DNA from: Arthrobacter sp. U41
GTDB lineage: Bacteria; Actinomycetota; Actinomycetes; Actinomycetales; Micrococcaceae
Direction of reading: 5' to 3'
Assembly: GCF_001750145.1 (NCBI RefSeq)
Contig: NZ_CP015732.1
Location: 4,278,001 to 4,342,000 of the forward strand
DNA: 64,000 nt
The position numbers were made by a program, and so were the translations under genes. The notes below the pieces were generated by a model. That model worked only from the letters and a program-made list of their open reading frames with translations, was not told the origin of the DNA and searched no databases. This document shows positions 1 to 9,377 of this stretch, in pieces. The first letter of the stretch is position 1; every line of letters begins with the position of its first letter.

Positions 1-1277
1 TCCTCGCTTTCGGAGCGGTCCGCGATCAGCCACACGGTTCCGGTCCGGCCCTCCAGCCCGTGCTCGACGGCGTTCGCCACCAGTTCGTTGATCACCAGGG
101 CCAGCGGGGTGGCAAAGTCGCTCGGCAGCTCGCCGAAGAGCCCGGAGCGCGCCGTCTTCACCTGCTGCGACGGGGAAGCCACCTCGGCGGAGAGCCGGAA
201 CTGGCGGCCGATGAGCTCATCGAAGTCAACGCTCTGGGTCAGGCCCTGCGACAGCGTCTCATGCACGAGGGCGATGGTGGCCACCCGCCGCATCGCCTGC
301 TCGAGTCCCTGCTTGGCCTCATCGCTGACCATGCGCCGTGACTGCATCCGCAGCAGCGCAGCGACGGTCTGCAGGTTATTCTTCACCCGGTGGTGGATCT
401 CCCGGATCGTGGCGTCCTTCGTGACGAGTTCCATCTCCCGCCGCCGCAGCTCCGAGACGTCCCGGCAGAGCACCAGGGCGCCAAAGCGCTGCTGTTCATC
501 GCGCAGTGGAATGGCCCGCAGTGACAGGCTGACACCGCGGGACTCGATCTCACTGCGCCACGGCATCCGTCCTGTGACAACCAGCGGCAGGGTCTCATCC
601 ACGAGTCGGCGGTCCTTCAACAGGCCCGCGGTCACCTCGGCCAGGCTCCGGCCCTCCAGTGACTCGCCGTCGCCGAGCCGGCGGAACGCGGAGACGCCGT
701 TGGGGCTCGCGTACTGGACGATGCCCTCGGCGTCGAGCCTGATCAGTCCGTCACCGACTCGGGGCGCGCCGCGGCGGGAACCGGTGGGTGAGGCGAAGTC
801 CGGCCACAGTCCCAGCGTCCCCATCCGCAGCAGATCGTAGGCGCACTGCCGGTACGTCAGCTCCAGCCGCGACGGCATCCGGGAGCTGGAGAGGTCCATG
901 TGGGTCGTGACGATGGCAAGTGTCCGGCCGTTGCGGACCATCGGCACGGCCTCGACCCGAAGGGCCATGTCGCTGCTCCAGTTGGTCTCGTTGGAGCGCT
1001 CGATCGTGCGGCTCTCCCACGCCTTGTCGACCAGCGGCTGCAGGTCGGACCGGATCCCCTCCCCCACAAAGTCGGCGTGAAACACCGTGTGCGTGGTGGA
1101 GGGGCGGACGTGGGCCAGCGCCACATAGCCGAACTCGGGGTGTGGAAACCACAGTGCCAGGTCCGCGAACGCCAGGTCCGCGACCATCTGCCAGTCGCCT
1201 ACAAGCAGGTGCAGCCACTCGGCATCCCCCGGCCCAAAATCAGCATGCTCCCTGATGGGGTCCGTAAAGATTGCCAC
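1..1277 (-). CDS. pdtaS: PdtaS-like sensor histidine kinase (3' end beyond window)
   Basis: This is a cytosolic-type sensor histidine kinase; 425 codons are visible and the C-terminus runs off the left edge. The N-terminal ~150 residues look like the GAF-like H_kinase_N domain, followed by a PAS-like domain at about 160-270. A HisKA_2-type dimerisation/phosphoacceptor motif IREIHHRVKNNLQT places the histidine at 295/296. The start of a HATPase domain (ELVANAVEHG near 390-402) follows. The start is GTG with GGAGG 4 bases upstream. No membrane segment is visible. In M. tuberculosis PdtaS phosphorylates the ANTAR regulator PdtaR, which acts on RNA; the same role here is inference. The gene lies 36 bases downstream of gdh on the same strand. 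Confidence 0.85.
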   Translation of the reverse strand, partial: MAIFTDPIREHADFGPGDAEWLHLLVGDWQMVADLAFADLALWFPHPEFGYVALAHVRPSTTHTVFHADFVGEGIRSDLQPLVDKAWESRTIERSNETNWSSDMALRVEAVPMVRNGRTLAIVTTHMDLSSSRMPSRLELTYRQCAYDLLRMGTLGLWPDFASPTGSRRGAPRVGDGLIRLDAEGIVQYASPNGVSAFRRLGDGESLEGRSLAEVTAGLLKDRRLVDETLPLVVTGRMPWRSEIESRGVSLSLRAIPLRDEQQRFGALVLCRDVSELRRREMELVTKDATIREIHHRVKNNLQTVAALLRMQSRRMVSDEAKQGLEQAMRRVATIALVHETLSQGLTQSVDFDELIGRQFRLSAEVASPSQQVKTARSGLFGELPSDFATPLALVINELVANAVEHGLEGRTGTVWLIADRSESE

Positions 1278-1313
1278 AGCACCTCCATTTGCGACGCCGG
1301 CAGTTCAGGTTGC

Positions 1314-4300
1314 CTAGCGTCGAACGATTGACCTCAAGAGCCTCAATGCTACCGACAGCGAGGCCATGTCATCGGCCTCGAGTGCGTTCACCTCGTCAAA
1401 CATGCTCTTGGCCCGGTCCAGCTGCTCAACATTCTGGCCCTCCCAGGCCACCAGCCGTTCCTCCGCCGGCATTTCCGGAGACGTTGCCTCCAGCACCGCC
1501 GTCGTCATATCCGAAACGGTCGAGTAGAGATCGTCACGGAGGGCCGCCCTGGCCAGGGCCTGCCAGCGGTCCTTCCGGGGCAGCTTCGTGATGCGCTCGA
1601 GCAGGGAGTCGGCATGGAAGCGGTTGAACACTGTGTAGTAGACATGCGCGATGTTCTCCACGGGTTCCGGGCTGACGTGGACAATCTTGGCGATGTCGAG
1701 CAGCACGAAGCTCTCGAACAGCTCCGCCCAACGGTGGGCCAGGTCCTCCGGCAGTTCCCAGTTGCGCGCCTTTTCGAGCCATTCGGCCACCCGGGCACGG
1801 TCATCGCCGCGCAGGTAGTCCAGCAGCCGTGCCCGCATCGGGTCCATCAGCGGCTTGAACTCGCCAACGATCTCGGCAATGGGCCGGGAGGCGTTGCCCT
1901 GGCTCAGGACCCAGCGCACGGCCCGGTCCAGCAGCCGGCGGATGTCCAGGTGGACGGTGCTCCAGTGTTCCGTCGGGAAGGACGCGGGCAGTTCGTTGAG
2001 TTCCCCGACCATAATGTCCAGTTCGTAGACTTCACGGAGCGCCACGAAGGCCTTGGCGACAGCGGCCTCGGTGGCCGAGGTCTCCTCCATGGCACGGAAG
2101 ACGAACGTGATGCCGCCCATGTTGATCATGTCGTTCGCCACGACTGTGGCGATGATTTCGCGCCGCAGCGGGTGGGTGTCGAGTTCGGCGTCGAACCTGT
2201 CCCGCAGCTGCTGCGGGAAGTAGGACCGCAGGGTGTCCCGGAACCATGGGTCCTCGGCCAAGTTGCTGTCCCGCAGTGCCGAGGCGAGTTCGATCTTGGC
2301 GTACGCTGCCAGGACCGACAGCTCCGGCGAGGTCAGGCCCTGGCCCTGGTCGAGCCGCTCGCGCAGCGTCTCCGTCGTCGGCAGCGCCTCCAGATCGCGC
2401 TTCAGATCGGCGGATTTTTCCAGCCAGTCCATCAGGCGTTCATAGCTGGGACTCCACTCGGAGACCCGCATCCGGTCATTGAGCAGCAGGATGTTCTGGT
2501 CGATATTGTCCTCCAGCACGAGCCGGCCGACTTCGTCGGTCATCGATGCCAGGAACTCCGAGCGTTCCGCAGGATCCAGCTTCCCCGCGGCCACCATCCG
2601 GTCCACGAAGATTTTGATGTTGACCTCGTGGTCCGAGCAGTCAACGCCGGCGGAGTTGTCGATCGCATCGGTGTTCAGGATGACGCCCTGGAGGGCAGCC
2701 TCAATACGGCCACGCTGGGTCATGCCCAGGTTTCCGCCTTCACCGATGACCTTCACGCGCAGGTCGCGGCCGTCGACGCGGATGGAGTCATTGGCCTTGT
2801 CACCGACCTCGGCGTTGGTTTCCGTGCTGGCCTTGACGTAGGTGCCGATTCCGCCGTTGTACAGCAGGTCGGCCGGGGCGAGCAGGATCGCGCGCAGCAG
2901 TTCCGGCGGGCTGAGCCGGGTGGTCCCGTCGGGCAGCCCCAGTGCGGACCTGACCTGCTCCGAGACCGGGATCGACTTCGCCTGACGGGCAAACACCCCG
3001 CCGCCGTCGCTGATCAGCGCCTTGTTGTAGTCGTCCCAGGAGGAACGCGGCAGCTTGAAGAGCCGCTGGCGCTCGGCGAAGGACACGGCCTCGTCCGGGG
3101 TGGGATCGAGGAAGATGTGCCGGTGGTCGAACGCCGCGAGCAGCCGGATGTGCCGGGACAGCAGCATGCCGTTGCCGAACACGTCACCTGACATGTCGCC
3201 GACGCCGACCACCGTGAACGGCTCGGACTGGGTGTCCAGGTCGAGTTCGCTGAAGTGGCGCTTGACGGACTCCCAGGCACCGCGGGCGGTGATGCCCATG
3301 GCCTTGTGGTCGTAGCCGACCGAGCCTCCGGAGGCGAAGGCATCGCCGAGCCAGAATCCGTATTCCGCGGCAAGGCCGTTGGCGATGTCGGAGAACGTGG
3401 CCGTTCCCTTATCGGCCGCGACGACGAGGTAGGAATCGTCGTCGTCGTGCCGCACGACGTCGGCCGGCGGCACCAGCTGCTCGCCGTCCTGCGCCGTGAC
3501 GAGGTTGTCGGTGACGTCGAGGAGGCCGCGGATGAACGTCTTGTAGCTTTCCACGCCCTCCGCCATCCACGCGGTGCGGTCCGCTGCCGGGTCCGGGAGC
3601 TGCTTGGCGTAGAACCCGCCCTTGGCGCCGGTGGGAACAATCACGGCGTTCTTGACGGTCTGGGCCTTGACCAGGCCCAGGATTTCGGTGCGGAAGTCCT
3701 CACGCCGGTCCGACCAGCGCAGCCCGCCGCGGGCGACCTTGCCGAAGCGCAGGTGCACCCCCTCGACCCGGGGCGAGTAGACCCAGATCTCGAACATCGG
3801 CCGGGGGAACGGCAGTCCCTCAATGGCCGACGGGTTCAGCTTGAAGCTGAGGTGCGGCTTGTTCTGGTAGTAGTTGGTCCGCAGCGTCGCCTGGATCAGG
3901 TTCTTGAAGGTGCGCAGCACGCGGTCGGCATCGAGGGTCGCGACCTGTTCGATCGCTGCGTCCAGTCCGACGAGGACCTCGTCCTGCCGGCTCCGGCGTG
4001 CCTCCTCGCCGAGCGAGGGATCGAAGCGGGCCTCGAACAGGGCGCTAAGTCCGCGGTTGACATCAGGGTTGGCCAGCAGGGTGTCGGCCAGGAAGCCGTA
4101 GGAGTTGGTGTTGCCCATCTGCCGCATGTATTTGGCGTAGGCGCGCAGCACAACGATCTGGCGCCAGTGCATCCCCTCGCGCAGCACCAGCCGGTCGAAG
4201 CTGTCCGATTCCACTTCACCGGACACCGCGGCGCCAAAGGAGTCCGCGAGCAGGTGCCCCGTTTTAAGGGGGTCCACCCCTGCCGGGTACTTCAGGCCCA

Positions 4301-6194
4301 GGTCGTAGAGGAAGAAGTCACGGTGGTCCGCGGTTTCGATCTCGAACGGCCGTTCGTCCAGAACCTCCAGGCCCAGGTTGTGGAAGTACGGCAGGATCTG
4401 GCTGAGGCTTTTGGGCTCGAGCATGTAGAGCTTGACGCGGGCGTCCTCTTCAAGCGTCGCTCCGGCGCCGTCGGGGAGGTAGACGTGGACACCGGGATGT
4501 TCCCTGGCGGTTTCGCCGGCGGCCCCGCCGGCCGGCACGGCGCCGTACTTCTCAAAGCGGGCGATGTCTTCCAGGGCATCTTCGACCTCGTAGTCGACGC
4601 GGTAGCTGGCCGGGAAAGCCTCGGCCCACAAGGCGGCAAGTTCCTTGGCGCCGTCCTCCTTGAGTCCTCCGGCGCCGGCGGCGCGGGCGTGCAGGACCTC
4701 GGCGATGCCTTCGCTCCAGGAGCGGGCAGCGCGGACGAGGCGCTTCTCGAGGTCGTCGCTGTTGACGCCGCTGACGTCGGCGTTCTTCGGGAGCCTGATC
4801 CGGAAGAAGAGCCGGGCCAGGGCGGATTCGGTCATCCGCGCCTCGAAGTCGATGGAAACGGCGTCGAATGTCTGACGGAGTTCTTCCTCGATGCGCAGGC
4901 GAACGTTCGTGGTGTACCGGTCGCGCGGAAGGTAGACGAGCGCTGACATGAAGCGGCCGTAAATGTCCGGACGGAGGAACAGCCGGGTCCGGCGTCGTTC
5001 CTGCAGCCGCTGGATGCCGGTCGCGATGGCGGCCAGATCGGGGATTTCGATCTGGAAGAGCTCGTCGCGCGGGTAGGTTTCGAGGATACCCAGGAGGTCC
5101 TTGCCGGAGTGGGAGTCCGGCGGGAAGCCGGCCTGGCCCAGTACGGCGGCGACCTTCTCGCGGACCACCGGGATGTCGCGCACGGAGCCGGCGTAGGCCG
5201 TGGTGGCGAAGAGCCCGATGAAGCGGCGTTCGCCGTTGACGTTGCCGGCTGCATCGAAGCTCTTGACGCCGATGTAGTCCAGGTAGGCGGAGCGGTGGAC
5301 GGTGGAACGGGAGTTGGCCTTGGTGATGACGAGCGCGCGCTTTTCGCGCGCTTTCTTCCGTCCGGTCTCGGTGAGGTGCTGGATCTGGTGCGGGGTGTCG
5401 GCGGCGCCGCGCAGCAGCCCGAGGCCGCTCTCTTCCCGGGGTTCCAGGACATCCTCGCCGGATTCGTTCTTGAGGTCATATTCTCGATAGCCGAGGAAGG
5501 TGAAGTTCCCGTCATCCATCCAGCGGAGCAGCTCCTGGGCCTGGCGGAGTTCGGCGATCTGCGCGGCATTGGCCAGTGTTTCCAGTTCCTGCGAGATCTG
5601 CAGCGCCCGGTTCCGCATTTTCGGCCAGTCTTCGACGGCGGCACGCACGTCGGAAAGCACCCGCCCGATGCCTTCCAGCAGCGCCGCGCGTTTCGTGTCG
5701 TCGACACGGTCGATTTCGACGGCGATCCAGGATTCCATGTGGGAGGCGTTGTCACCCTGGGCGATCAGGTGCGAAAGGTTGGGCATCGCGGCCGTGTCTC
5801 CGCTCGAGATGCCCAGGTGTGAGGGGACCCGTGCGACCCTGACGAGTTCCCCGCTCTCACGGTTGCGCGTCACCACGAACAGCGGATGCATGACCAGGTG
5901 GATGGGGGCGTTCTGCCGGACCAGTTCCGCGTTGACCGAGTCCACGAGGAAGGGCATATCGTCGGTGACGATGTAGACGACGCTGCGGTCCGCCTCGTCG
6001 GCGATGGTGATGCTGGCGATGCCGGGGAAACGGTTCGTCGCCGTCTGGCGGTGCGTCTGCGCCCGCGCAGCGAGCAACTCCTGCGGATACGCCCGCGCAT
6101 CTTCTTCGGCGAGGTGCTCGTAGTAGTCCTTCAGGTAGCCTTCTTCGGCACCGATCGAAACGGGTTGATCCTCCACGCTGGACCCAGACGACAT
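1314..6194 (-). CDS. gdh: NAD-specific glutamate dehydrogenase, large GDH180 type
   Basis: The enzyme should oxidatively deaminate glutamate to 2-oxoglutarate and ammonium with NAD. The 1626-residue product matches the large (about 180 kDa) Bac_GDH class known from Streptomyces, not the 50 kDa type. The catalytic core shows RGGLRWSDRREDF near 821-834 and VPTGAKGGF near 851, preceded by long ACT-like regulatory regions and followed by a nucleotide-binding and helical C-terminal part. An ATG at 6194 has GGAGG nine bases upstream; an in-frame TTG at 6200 is only three bases from it, so the ATG is preferred. The gene is intact. It is monocistronic or read with the downstream sensor kinase. Confidence 0.93.
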   Translation of the reverse strand: MSSGSSVEDQPVSIGAEEGYLKDYYEHLAEEDARAYPQELLAARAQTHRQTATNRFPGIASITIADEADRSVVYIVTDDMPFLVDSVNAELVRQNAPIHLVMHPLFVVTRNRESGELVRVARVPSHLGISSGDTAAMPNLSHLIAQGDNASHMESWIAVEIDRVDDTKRAALLEGIGRVLSDVRAAVEDWPKMRNRALQISQELETLANAAQIAELRQAQELLRWMDDGNFTFLGYREYDLKNESGEDVLEPREESGLGLLRGAADTPHQIQHLTETGRKKAREKRALVITKANSRSTVHRSAYLDYIGVKSFDAAGNVNGERRFIGLFATTAYAGSVRDIPVVREKVAAVLGQAGFPPDSHSGKDLLGILETYPRDELFQIEIPDLAAIATGIQRLQERRRTRLFLRPDIYGRFMSALVYLPRDRYTTNVRLRIEEELRQTFDAVSIDFEARMTESALARLFFRIRLPKNADVSGVNSDDLEKRLVRAARSWSEGIAEVLHARAAGAGGLKEDGAKELAALWAEAFPASYRVDYEVEDALEDIARFEKYGAVPAGGAAGETAREHPGVHVYLPDGAGATLEEDARVKLYMLEPKSLSQILPYFHNLGLEVLDERPFEIETADHRDFFLYDLGLKYPAGVDPLKTGHLLADSFGAAVSGEVESDSFDRLVLREGMHWRQIVVLRAYAKYMRQMGNTNSYGFLADTLLANPDVNRGLSALFEARFDPSLGEEARRSRQDEVLVGLDAAIEQVATLDADRVLRTFKNLIQATLRTNYYQNKPHLSFKLNPSAIEGLPFPRPMFEIWVYSPRVEGVHLRFGKVARGGLRWSDRREDFRTEILGLVKAQTVKNAVIVPTGAKGGFYAKQLPDPAADRTAWMAEGVESYKTFIRGLLDVTDNLVTAQDGEQLVPPADVVRHDDDDSYLVVAADKGTATFSDIANGLAAEYGFWLGDAFASGGSVGYDHKAMGITARGAWESVKRHFSELDLDTQSEPFTVVGVGDMSGDVFGNGMLLSRHIRLLAAFDHRHIFLDPTPDEAVSFAERQRLFKLPRSSWDDYNKALISDGGGVFARQAKSIPVSEQVRSALGLPDGTTRLSPPELLRAILLAPADLLYNGGIGTYVKASTETNAEVGDKANDSIRVDGRDLRVKVIGEGGNLGMTQRGRIEAALQGVILNTDAIDNSAGVDCSDHEVNIKIFVDRMVAAGKLDPAERSEFLASMTDEVGRLVLEDNIDQNILLLNDRMRVSEWSPSYERLMDWLEKSADLKRDLEALPTTETLRERLDQGQGLTSPELSVLAAYAKIELASALRDSNLAEDPWFRDTLRSYFPQQLRDRFDAELDTHPLRREIIATVVANDMINMGGITFVFRAMEETSATEAAVAKAFVALREVYELDIMVGELNELPASFPTEHWSTVHLDIRRLLDRAVRWVLSQGNASRPIAEIVGEFKPLMDPMRARLLDYLRGDDRARVAEWLEKARNWELPEDLAHRWAELFESFVLLDIAKIVHVSPEPVENIAHVYYTVFNRFHADSLLERITKLPRKDRWQALARAALRDDLYSTVSDMTTAVLEATSPEMPAEERLVAWEGQNVEQLDRAKSMFDEVNALEADDMASLSVALRLLRSIVRR

Positions 6195-6252
6195 CGACAA
6201 ACGCCTCCATCAAAAAGTTCATGGCCGCTTCGTTGCGGCCCTCACAGCGAGC

Positions 6253-7566
6253 CTAACCCTTTAGCCGGCGCTTCGCTGTGGAAGAAAAGACAGAGGATCG
6301 GCGGTTTCGCTGGACGGGTGCACAAACCAGGGCGGCGATGCCCTTCCGGAGCGCTGAATCGGGTGCTGCCTCCAACAGGAGGGATCCCGAGAGCAGGGCC
6401 GCATCGCTGGAGGCCGGATCCGCCGGGAGGAACGCCCACAGCGGGGCGGCGGGCCCGAAGCGCTCCCAGGCATCGCGCAGCTGGCGCTCCGGAGAGCGTC
6501 CCACTGCGGACTGCCGGACCTTGTTGAGCACCACCCGCGGGGAGGCGCTCGGGACGGCCGATTCCAGTTCGGCCAGGCCCCGGACCAGCCTCGGGACACC
6601 GATCGAGTCCGCCGCCCCGACGGCGAACACCGTGTCCGCCAGTTCCAGGCTCCTCAGCGTCGCGGCGTTCCGGCGCGGCGCCATGGTGTCGAAGCTCAGC
6701 TCTTCGTCGCTTTCCAGGCAGAAACCTGTGTCGATGACGGTGACCTCAACGGTTTGCCGGGCCCGGGCCAGCACCAGGGAAAGTGCCGCGGCGCGGAGTT
6801 CAGTCCAGCGGTCCGCCCGGGTGATTCCGGTCAGCACGTGGAAGGTTCCCGTTTTCGTGGCGACCGGAGCCGCGATCCTGAGCAGCGCCTCCGGGTCGAG
6901 GAGGCCCTGATCCGCCAGACGGCAGGCCTGTGCGAGCCCTGCCGATTCGTCCAGCAGGCCCAGCATGGCCGCGACGCTGGCACCGTAGCTGTCAGCGTCC
7001 ACCAACAGCACCGATTTTCCCTCCGCCGCGAGCTCCGCCGCCATATTGGCCGCCAGCATGGTCCGGCCCGGTGAACCGGCAGGCCCCCAGACCGCAATAA
7101 TCTGTCCCGTGCCGGACCGTTCGATCCCCTCCGCGGCACTGCCGCCGGAGGGGCCGGGCGCAGGGCCGGCCTCGGCAAAGCCGCGGTTGGCTCCCGGCCG
7201 GAGCCCCGGGTCGGCTCCTGCCAACTGCGCGACGGCCCCCGTGATGCGGCTGGCAAGGGCGGCGGCGTCGACTCCGGTCAGTTCGGCCGCCACGCCGATC
7301 CCCTGCAGCCGTGCCATTTCCTCAGGACTGTCGGTCAGGGCCAGGACGGCGACACCGACGGCGGACAGCCGGTCCACCAGCGAGGCCGTCAGCTCCCCGC
7401 TGCCTTCGGCCACGACCGCTGCGCGCGCCAGACCGCCCTGGCAGGCGGCCAGCAGTTCCGCCAGTTCGGTGCACCTCCGGACGACGGACACCGGCCCGTG
7501 GAGGCGCTCGAGCCTGCCGACCAGGTCTTCGCGCGAGTCCCCCACCGTGACGACCGGGATGCTCAT
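6253..7566 (-). CDS. CpaE/MinD-like P-loop ATPase with Arg in the Walker A motif
   Basis: This 437-residue protein resembles CpaE-type ATPases of the ParA/MinD superfamily. Residues 1-115 look like a degenerate receiver-like domain, followed by a Pro/Gly-rich linker and the ATPase. The deviant Walker A reads GPAGSPGRT at 161-169, with Arg168 where the general P-loop lysine is expected. It is followed by SVLLVDAD, a plausible Walker A'/switch segment. Its start overlaps the stop of the SAF-domain gene by four bases, so the two are translationally coupled. CpaE proteins position Tad pili or septum components, but no pilin, secretin or CpaF gene is nearby. The specific function is therefore unknown. 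Confidence 0.75.
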   Translation of the reverse strand: MSIPVVTVGDSREDLVGRLERLHGPVSVVRRCTELAELLAACQGGLARAAVVAEGSGELTASLVDRLSAVGVAVLALTDSPEEMARLQGIGVAAELTGVDAAALASRITGAVAQLAGADPGLRPGANRGFAEAGPAPGPSGGSAAEGIERSGTGQIIAVWGPAGSPGRTMLAANMAAELAAEGKSVLLVDADSYGASVAAMLGLLDESAGLAQACRLADQGLLDPEALLRIAAPVATKTGTFHVLTGITRADRWTELRAAALSLVLARARQTVEVTVIDTGFCLESDEELSFDTMAPRRNAATLRSLELADTVFAVGAADSIGVPRLVRGLAELESAVPSASPRVVLNKVRQSAVGRSPERQLRDAWERFGPAAPLWAFLPADPASSDAALLSGSLLLEAAPDSALRKGIAALVCAPVQRNRRSSVFSSTAKRRLKG

Positions 7567-8207
7567 CGGCCCGCACCGCCCGGATTCCAGACCACGGAGA
7601 TCTTTGCCTTATTGGCCTGCGCCCCCAGCAGGTGCGGCATCTGCTCGTCCGTCACCAGGACCATCACCACGGTGGACCGGGCGGACCCCAACGCGGTGCT
7701 GCCCGGAGAGATCTGGGCGATTTCCGCGCCGGGCAGCAGCAGGGTCGGCTGACTGAATCCGTTCCGGGTATCGGGCAGTGCCACCCAGACATCCACCCGG
7801 GAGCCGGCAACTGCCTGGCCCGGCAGGACCTCATCGATGGTGACCGCGACCGGTTTCCGGTCCAGGGCGTCCAGCTGCCCGAGGCTCTCACGCGGCACCA
7901 GCTGGTCCTTGCCAATTCTCTGGACGGCAACAAGTCCGTCCTCCACACCGGCCGCGGGCGTCAGATAGTGCTGCTCGACGTCGCCCAGCCGGACCTTGAC
8001 CCGGTTCAGTTTGTCCACGGACAGCTTTTCCCCCACCGCGATCGCTTCCCGCGCGGTGTAGGCCTCCGCGGTCTGGTCTGCGGCCCCAACCAAGGAGACA
8101 ACACCCACCACCGACGCCAGAACCAGCAGGATGCCAACGAGGAGCCGGGGATCTTTCCAGGATGGTTTCTTCAGCCGCGCCCCGCCGGCCCCCGTGCTCA
8201 TACTCAT
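7563..8207 (-). CDS. CpaB/RcpC-like SAF-domain membrane protein
   Basis: This 214-residue protein has one N-terminal membrane segment (about 21-43), followed by a SAF domain beginning near YTAREAIAVGEKL and a CpaB/RcpC-like C-terminal domain. Family members are periplasmic or exported components of Tad/Flp pilus assembly that may bind carbohydrate or peptidoglycan. The start ATG has GGAG seven bases upstream. It is the first gene of a two-gene operon with the CpaE-like ATPase. The remaining Tad machinery is absent from the window, so either the pilus locus lies elsewhere or the pair has another job. Confidence 0.75.
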   Translation of the reverse strand: MSMSTGAGGARLKKPSWKDPRLLVGILLVLASVVGVVSLVGAADQTAEAYTAREAIAVGEKLSVDKLNRVKVRLGDVEQHYLTPAAGVEDGLVAVQRIGKDQLVPRESLGQLDALDRKPVAVTIDEVLPGQAVAGSRVDVWVALPDTRNGFSQPTLLLPGAEIAQISPGSTALGSARSTVVMVLVTDEQMPHLLGAQANKAKISVVWNPGGAGR

Positions 8208-8342
8208 GCGCCTGCTCCCCCGTAGTCGCGGCCCGGCACTGGCCGGGCACCATCATTGTTACGCCTTCTGCCCCGGACGGGAAGACGCCGGACCAAAGAA
8301 GTACAAACTGTGGATAACAGCCTCAGATGGGGTCATCGGTGG

Positions 8343-8348
8343 CAAAAT
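8343..8348 (+). promoter_or_regulatory. Candidate -10 box of a leaderless bldC-like transcript
   Basis: CAAAAT lies exactly six bases before the ATG at 8355, the same spacing as the TANNNT boxes elsewhere in the window, but the first base is C. No convincing Shine-Dalgarno sequence precedes the ATG. Confidence 0.35.
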
Positions 8349-8354
8349 GGAAAC

Positions 8355-8570
8355 ATGCCCCGATTCCTGACCCTTGCCGACGTCGCAGAGCAGCTCCAGA
8401 TCAACGCCCCGGCTGCTTACGCGCTCGTGCGCAGCGGTGAACTCAAGGCCATTCAGGTCGGCGGGCGCGGGCAGTGGCGCGTCGAGGAGAAGATGCTCGA
8501 GCAGTACATCGAGGAACGGTACGCCGAAGCAAGCCGGATGATCGAAGAGGCGAAGTCCAAGACCCGCTGA
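8355..8570 (+). CDS. BldC-like excisionase-fold DNA-binding protein
   Basis: This 71-residue protein is almost entirely a MerR/excisionase-type winged helix. TLADVAEQLQINAPAAYALV forms the helix-turn-helix and GELKAIQVGGRGQWRV the wing. This size and pattern matches the BldC family of actinobacteria, small proteins that bind tandem direct repeats cooperatively and repress or activate development genes in Streptomyces. The ATG at 8355 is chosen because the homologous domain begins immediately after it; upstream codons add nothing family-like. It is divergent from the CpaB/CpaE-like pair and convergent with the next gene. Confidence 0.82.
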   Translation: MPRFLTLADVAEQLQINAPAAYALVRSGELKAIQVGGRGQWRVEEKMLEQYIEERYAEASRMIEEAKSKTR

Positions 8571-8630
8571 ACCCGGCCTGCCAGGTCCACATGTGCCTGT
8601 CACTGGCGCCCCTGCACCGAAGACCGGCGC

Positions 8631-9203
8631 CTAGCAGCCCGGGGTCCGGGCCGACTTGATCCCGGCCAGCGCGGCAAAGGGAATGGTCGCCAGCTGCCGG
8701 ACATTTGCCGCCCGGCGCTCCTCACCTTCCCCGGTGACCGCCAGGTCAAGGTAGTCTCGGCCCACCCTGTCGATCACCCCGTGGAGCGTCGATTCCCCCG
8801 CTGATCCCCCGGAAATCAGGACGCCCAGGCTGGCACGGTCCCGAGCCAGCCCGCGCAGGGCACTGGCGAGGCCAAGTCTTTGCCGGACCCTTGACGGCTC
8901 CGGGACGGCGACCCTGGAGAGACCGCGGTAACGTACCGCCGAAGCATAGGGAACCAGCACCTGGTGTCTGGATTCATCCAGCACAAGCGCCTGGCTTCCC
9001 GCATGGCTCAGGGTCCCCTCGAACGTCGATCCAGACGCGAGCTGCACCATAATCAGCAACCCCAGCGAGCCTCGCAGCCGATCAGCGAGCTCCACCGCTG
9101 CCGCCTCCGCACGCGTCCGTTCAGTGATCTCCGCATCGAGATCCAGCCGCTCGGTGGCGGCCATTTGGGTCTCCAGATCCGAAAAGAGGTCATCCCAGCG
9201 CAT
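8631..9203 (-). CDS. Conserved hypothetical protein, Micrococcaceae type
   Basis: I recognise no functional domain in this 190-residue protein. Residues 1-40 (MRWDDLFSDLETQ...) are acidic and helical, followed by an Arg/Ala-rich helical stretch. The remainder is predicted beta-rich with two similar halves around LIMVQLASGSTFEGTLSHAG and LGVLISGGSAGESTLHGVID, which could be a duplicated small barrel. There is no signal peptide or membrane segment. The ATG at 9203 is selected over an upstream in-frame start because a TACGCT box sits exactly six bases before it, predicting a leaderless mRNA. It converges on the bldC-like gene and diverges from the LysM gene. Confidence 0.65.
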   Translation of the reverse strand: MRWDDLFSDLETQMAATERLDLDAEITERTRAEAAAVELADRLRGSLGLLIMVQLASGSTFEGTLSHAGSQALVLDESRHQVLVPYASAVRYRGLSRVAVPEPSRVRQRLGLASALRGLARDRASLGVLISGGSAGESTLHGVIDRVGRDYLDLAVTGEGEERRAANVRQLATIPFAALAGIKSARTPGC

Positions 9204-9209
9204 GGCGTC

Positions 9210-9215
9210 AGCGTA
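9210..9215 (-). promoter_or_regulatory. Leaderless -10 box (TACGCT)
   Basis: Read on the minus strand, TACGCT is followed by six bases and then the ATG at 9203. No Shine-Dalgarno sequence is present, so transcription probably starts at or next to the ATG. Confidence 0.5.
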
Positions 9216-9284
9216 GGCGCGTGATCCCCCGCGGTCAATCCGCAGTCCCTCGACTACGGCCCTAGACAAAAGCCACACAATGGG

Positions 9285-9340
9285 ATCAAACTATTTGTAA
9301 ACTATCCAAAATAGATCAAACAACATCAAACACTATCAAG
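9285..9340. repeat. Helically phased AT-rich direct repeats (ATCAAAC-like)
   Basis: ATCAAAC occurs at 9285, 9315 and 9325 and ATCAAG at 9335. Weaker versions TTGTAAAC and ATCCAAA fall near 9295 and 9304. The spacing is about ten bases, one helical turn, so all units face the same side of the DNA. The tract is an AT-rich island in the divergent intergenic region 9204-9377. It probably contains regulator sites and the promoter of the LysM gene. Confidence 0.55.
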
Positions 9341-9377
9341 AGGCCTCGGATGGCCGGGAAGCGGCGGGGCGGAGATC

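Noticed and set aside
1614..4946. Long plus-strand open frames (525 and 563 codons) opposite the glutamate dehydrogenase gene.
   Set aside because: They mirror third-position GC bias of the true minus-strand gene, and their translations (runs of H, V, G, D, R) match no family.
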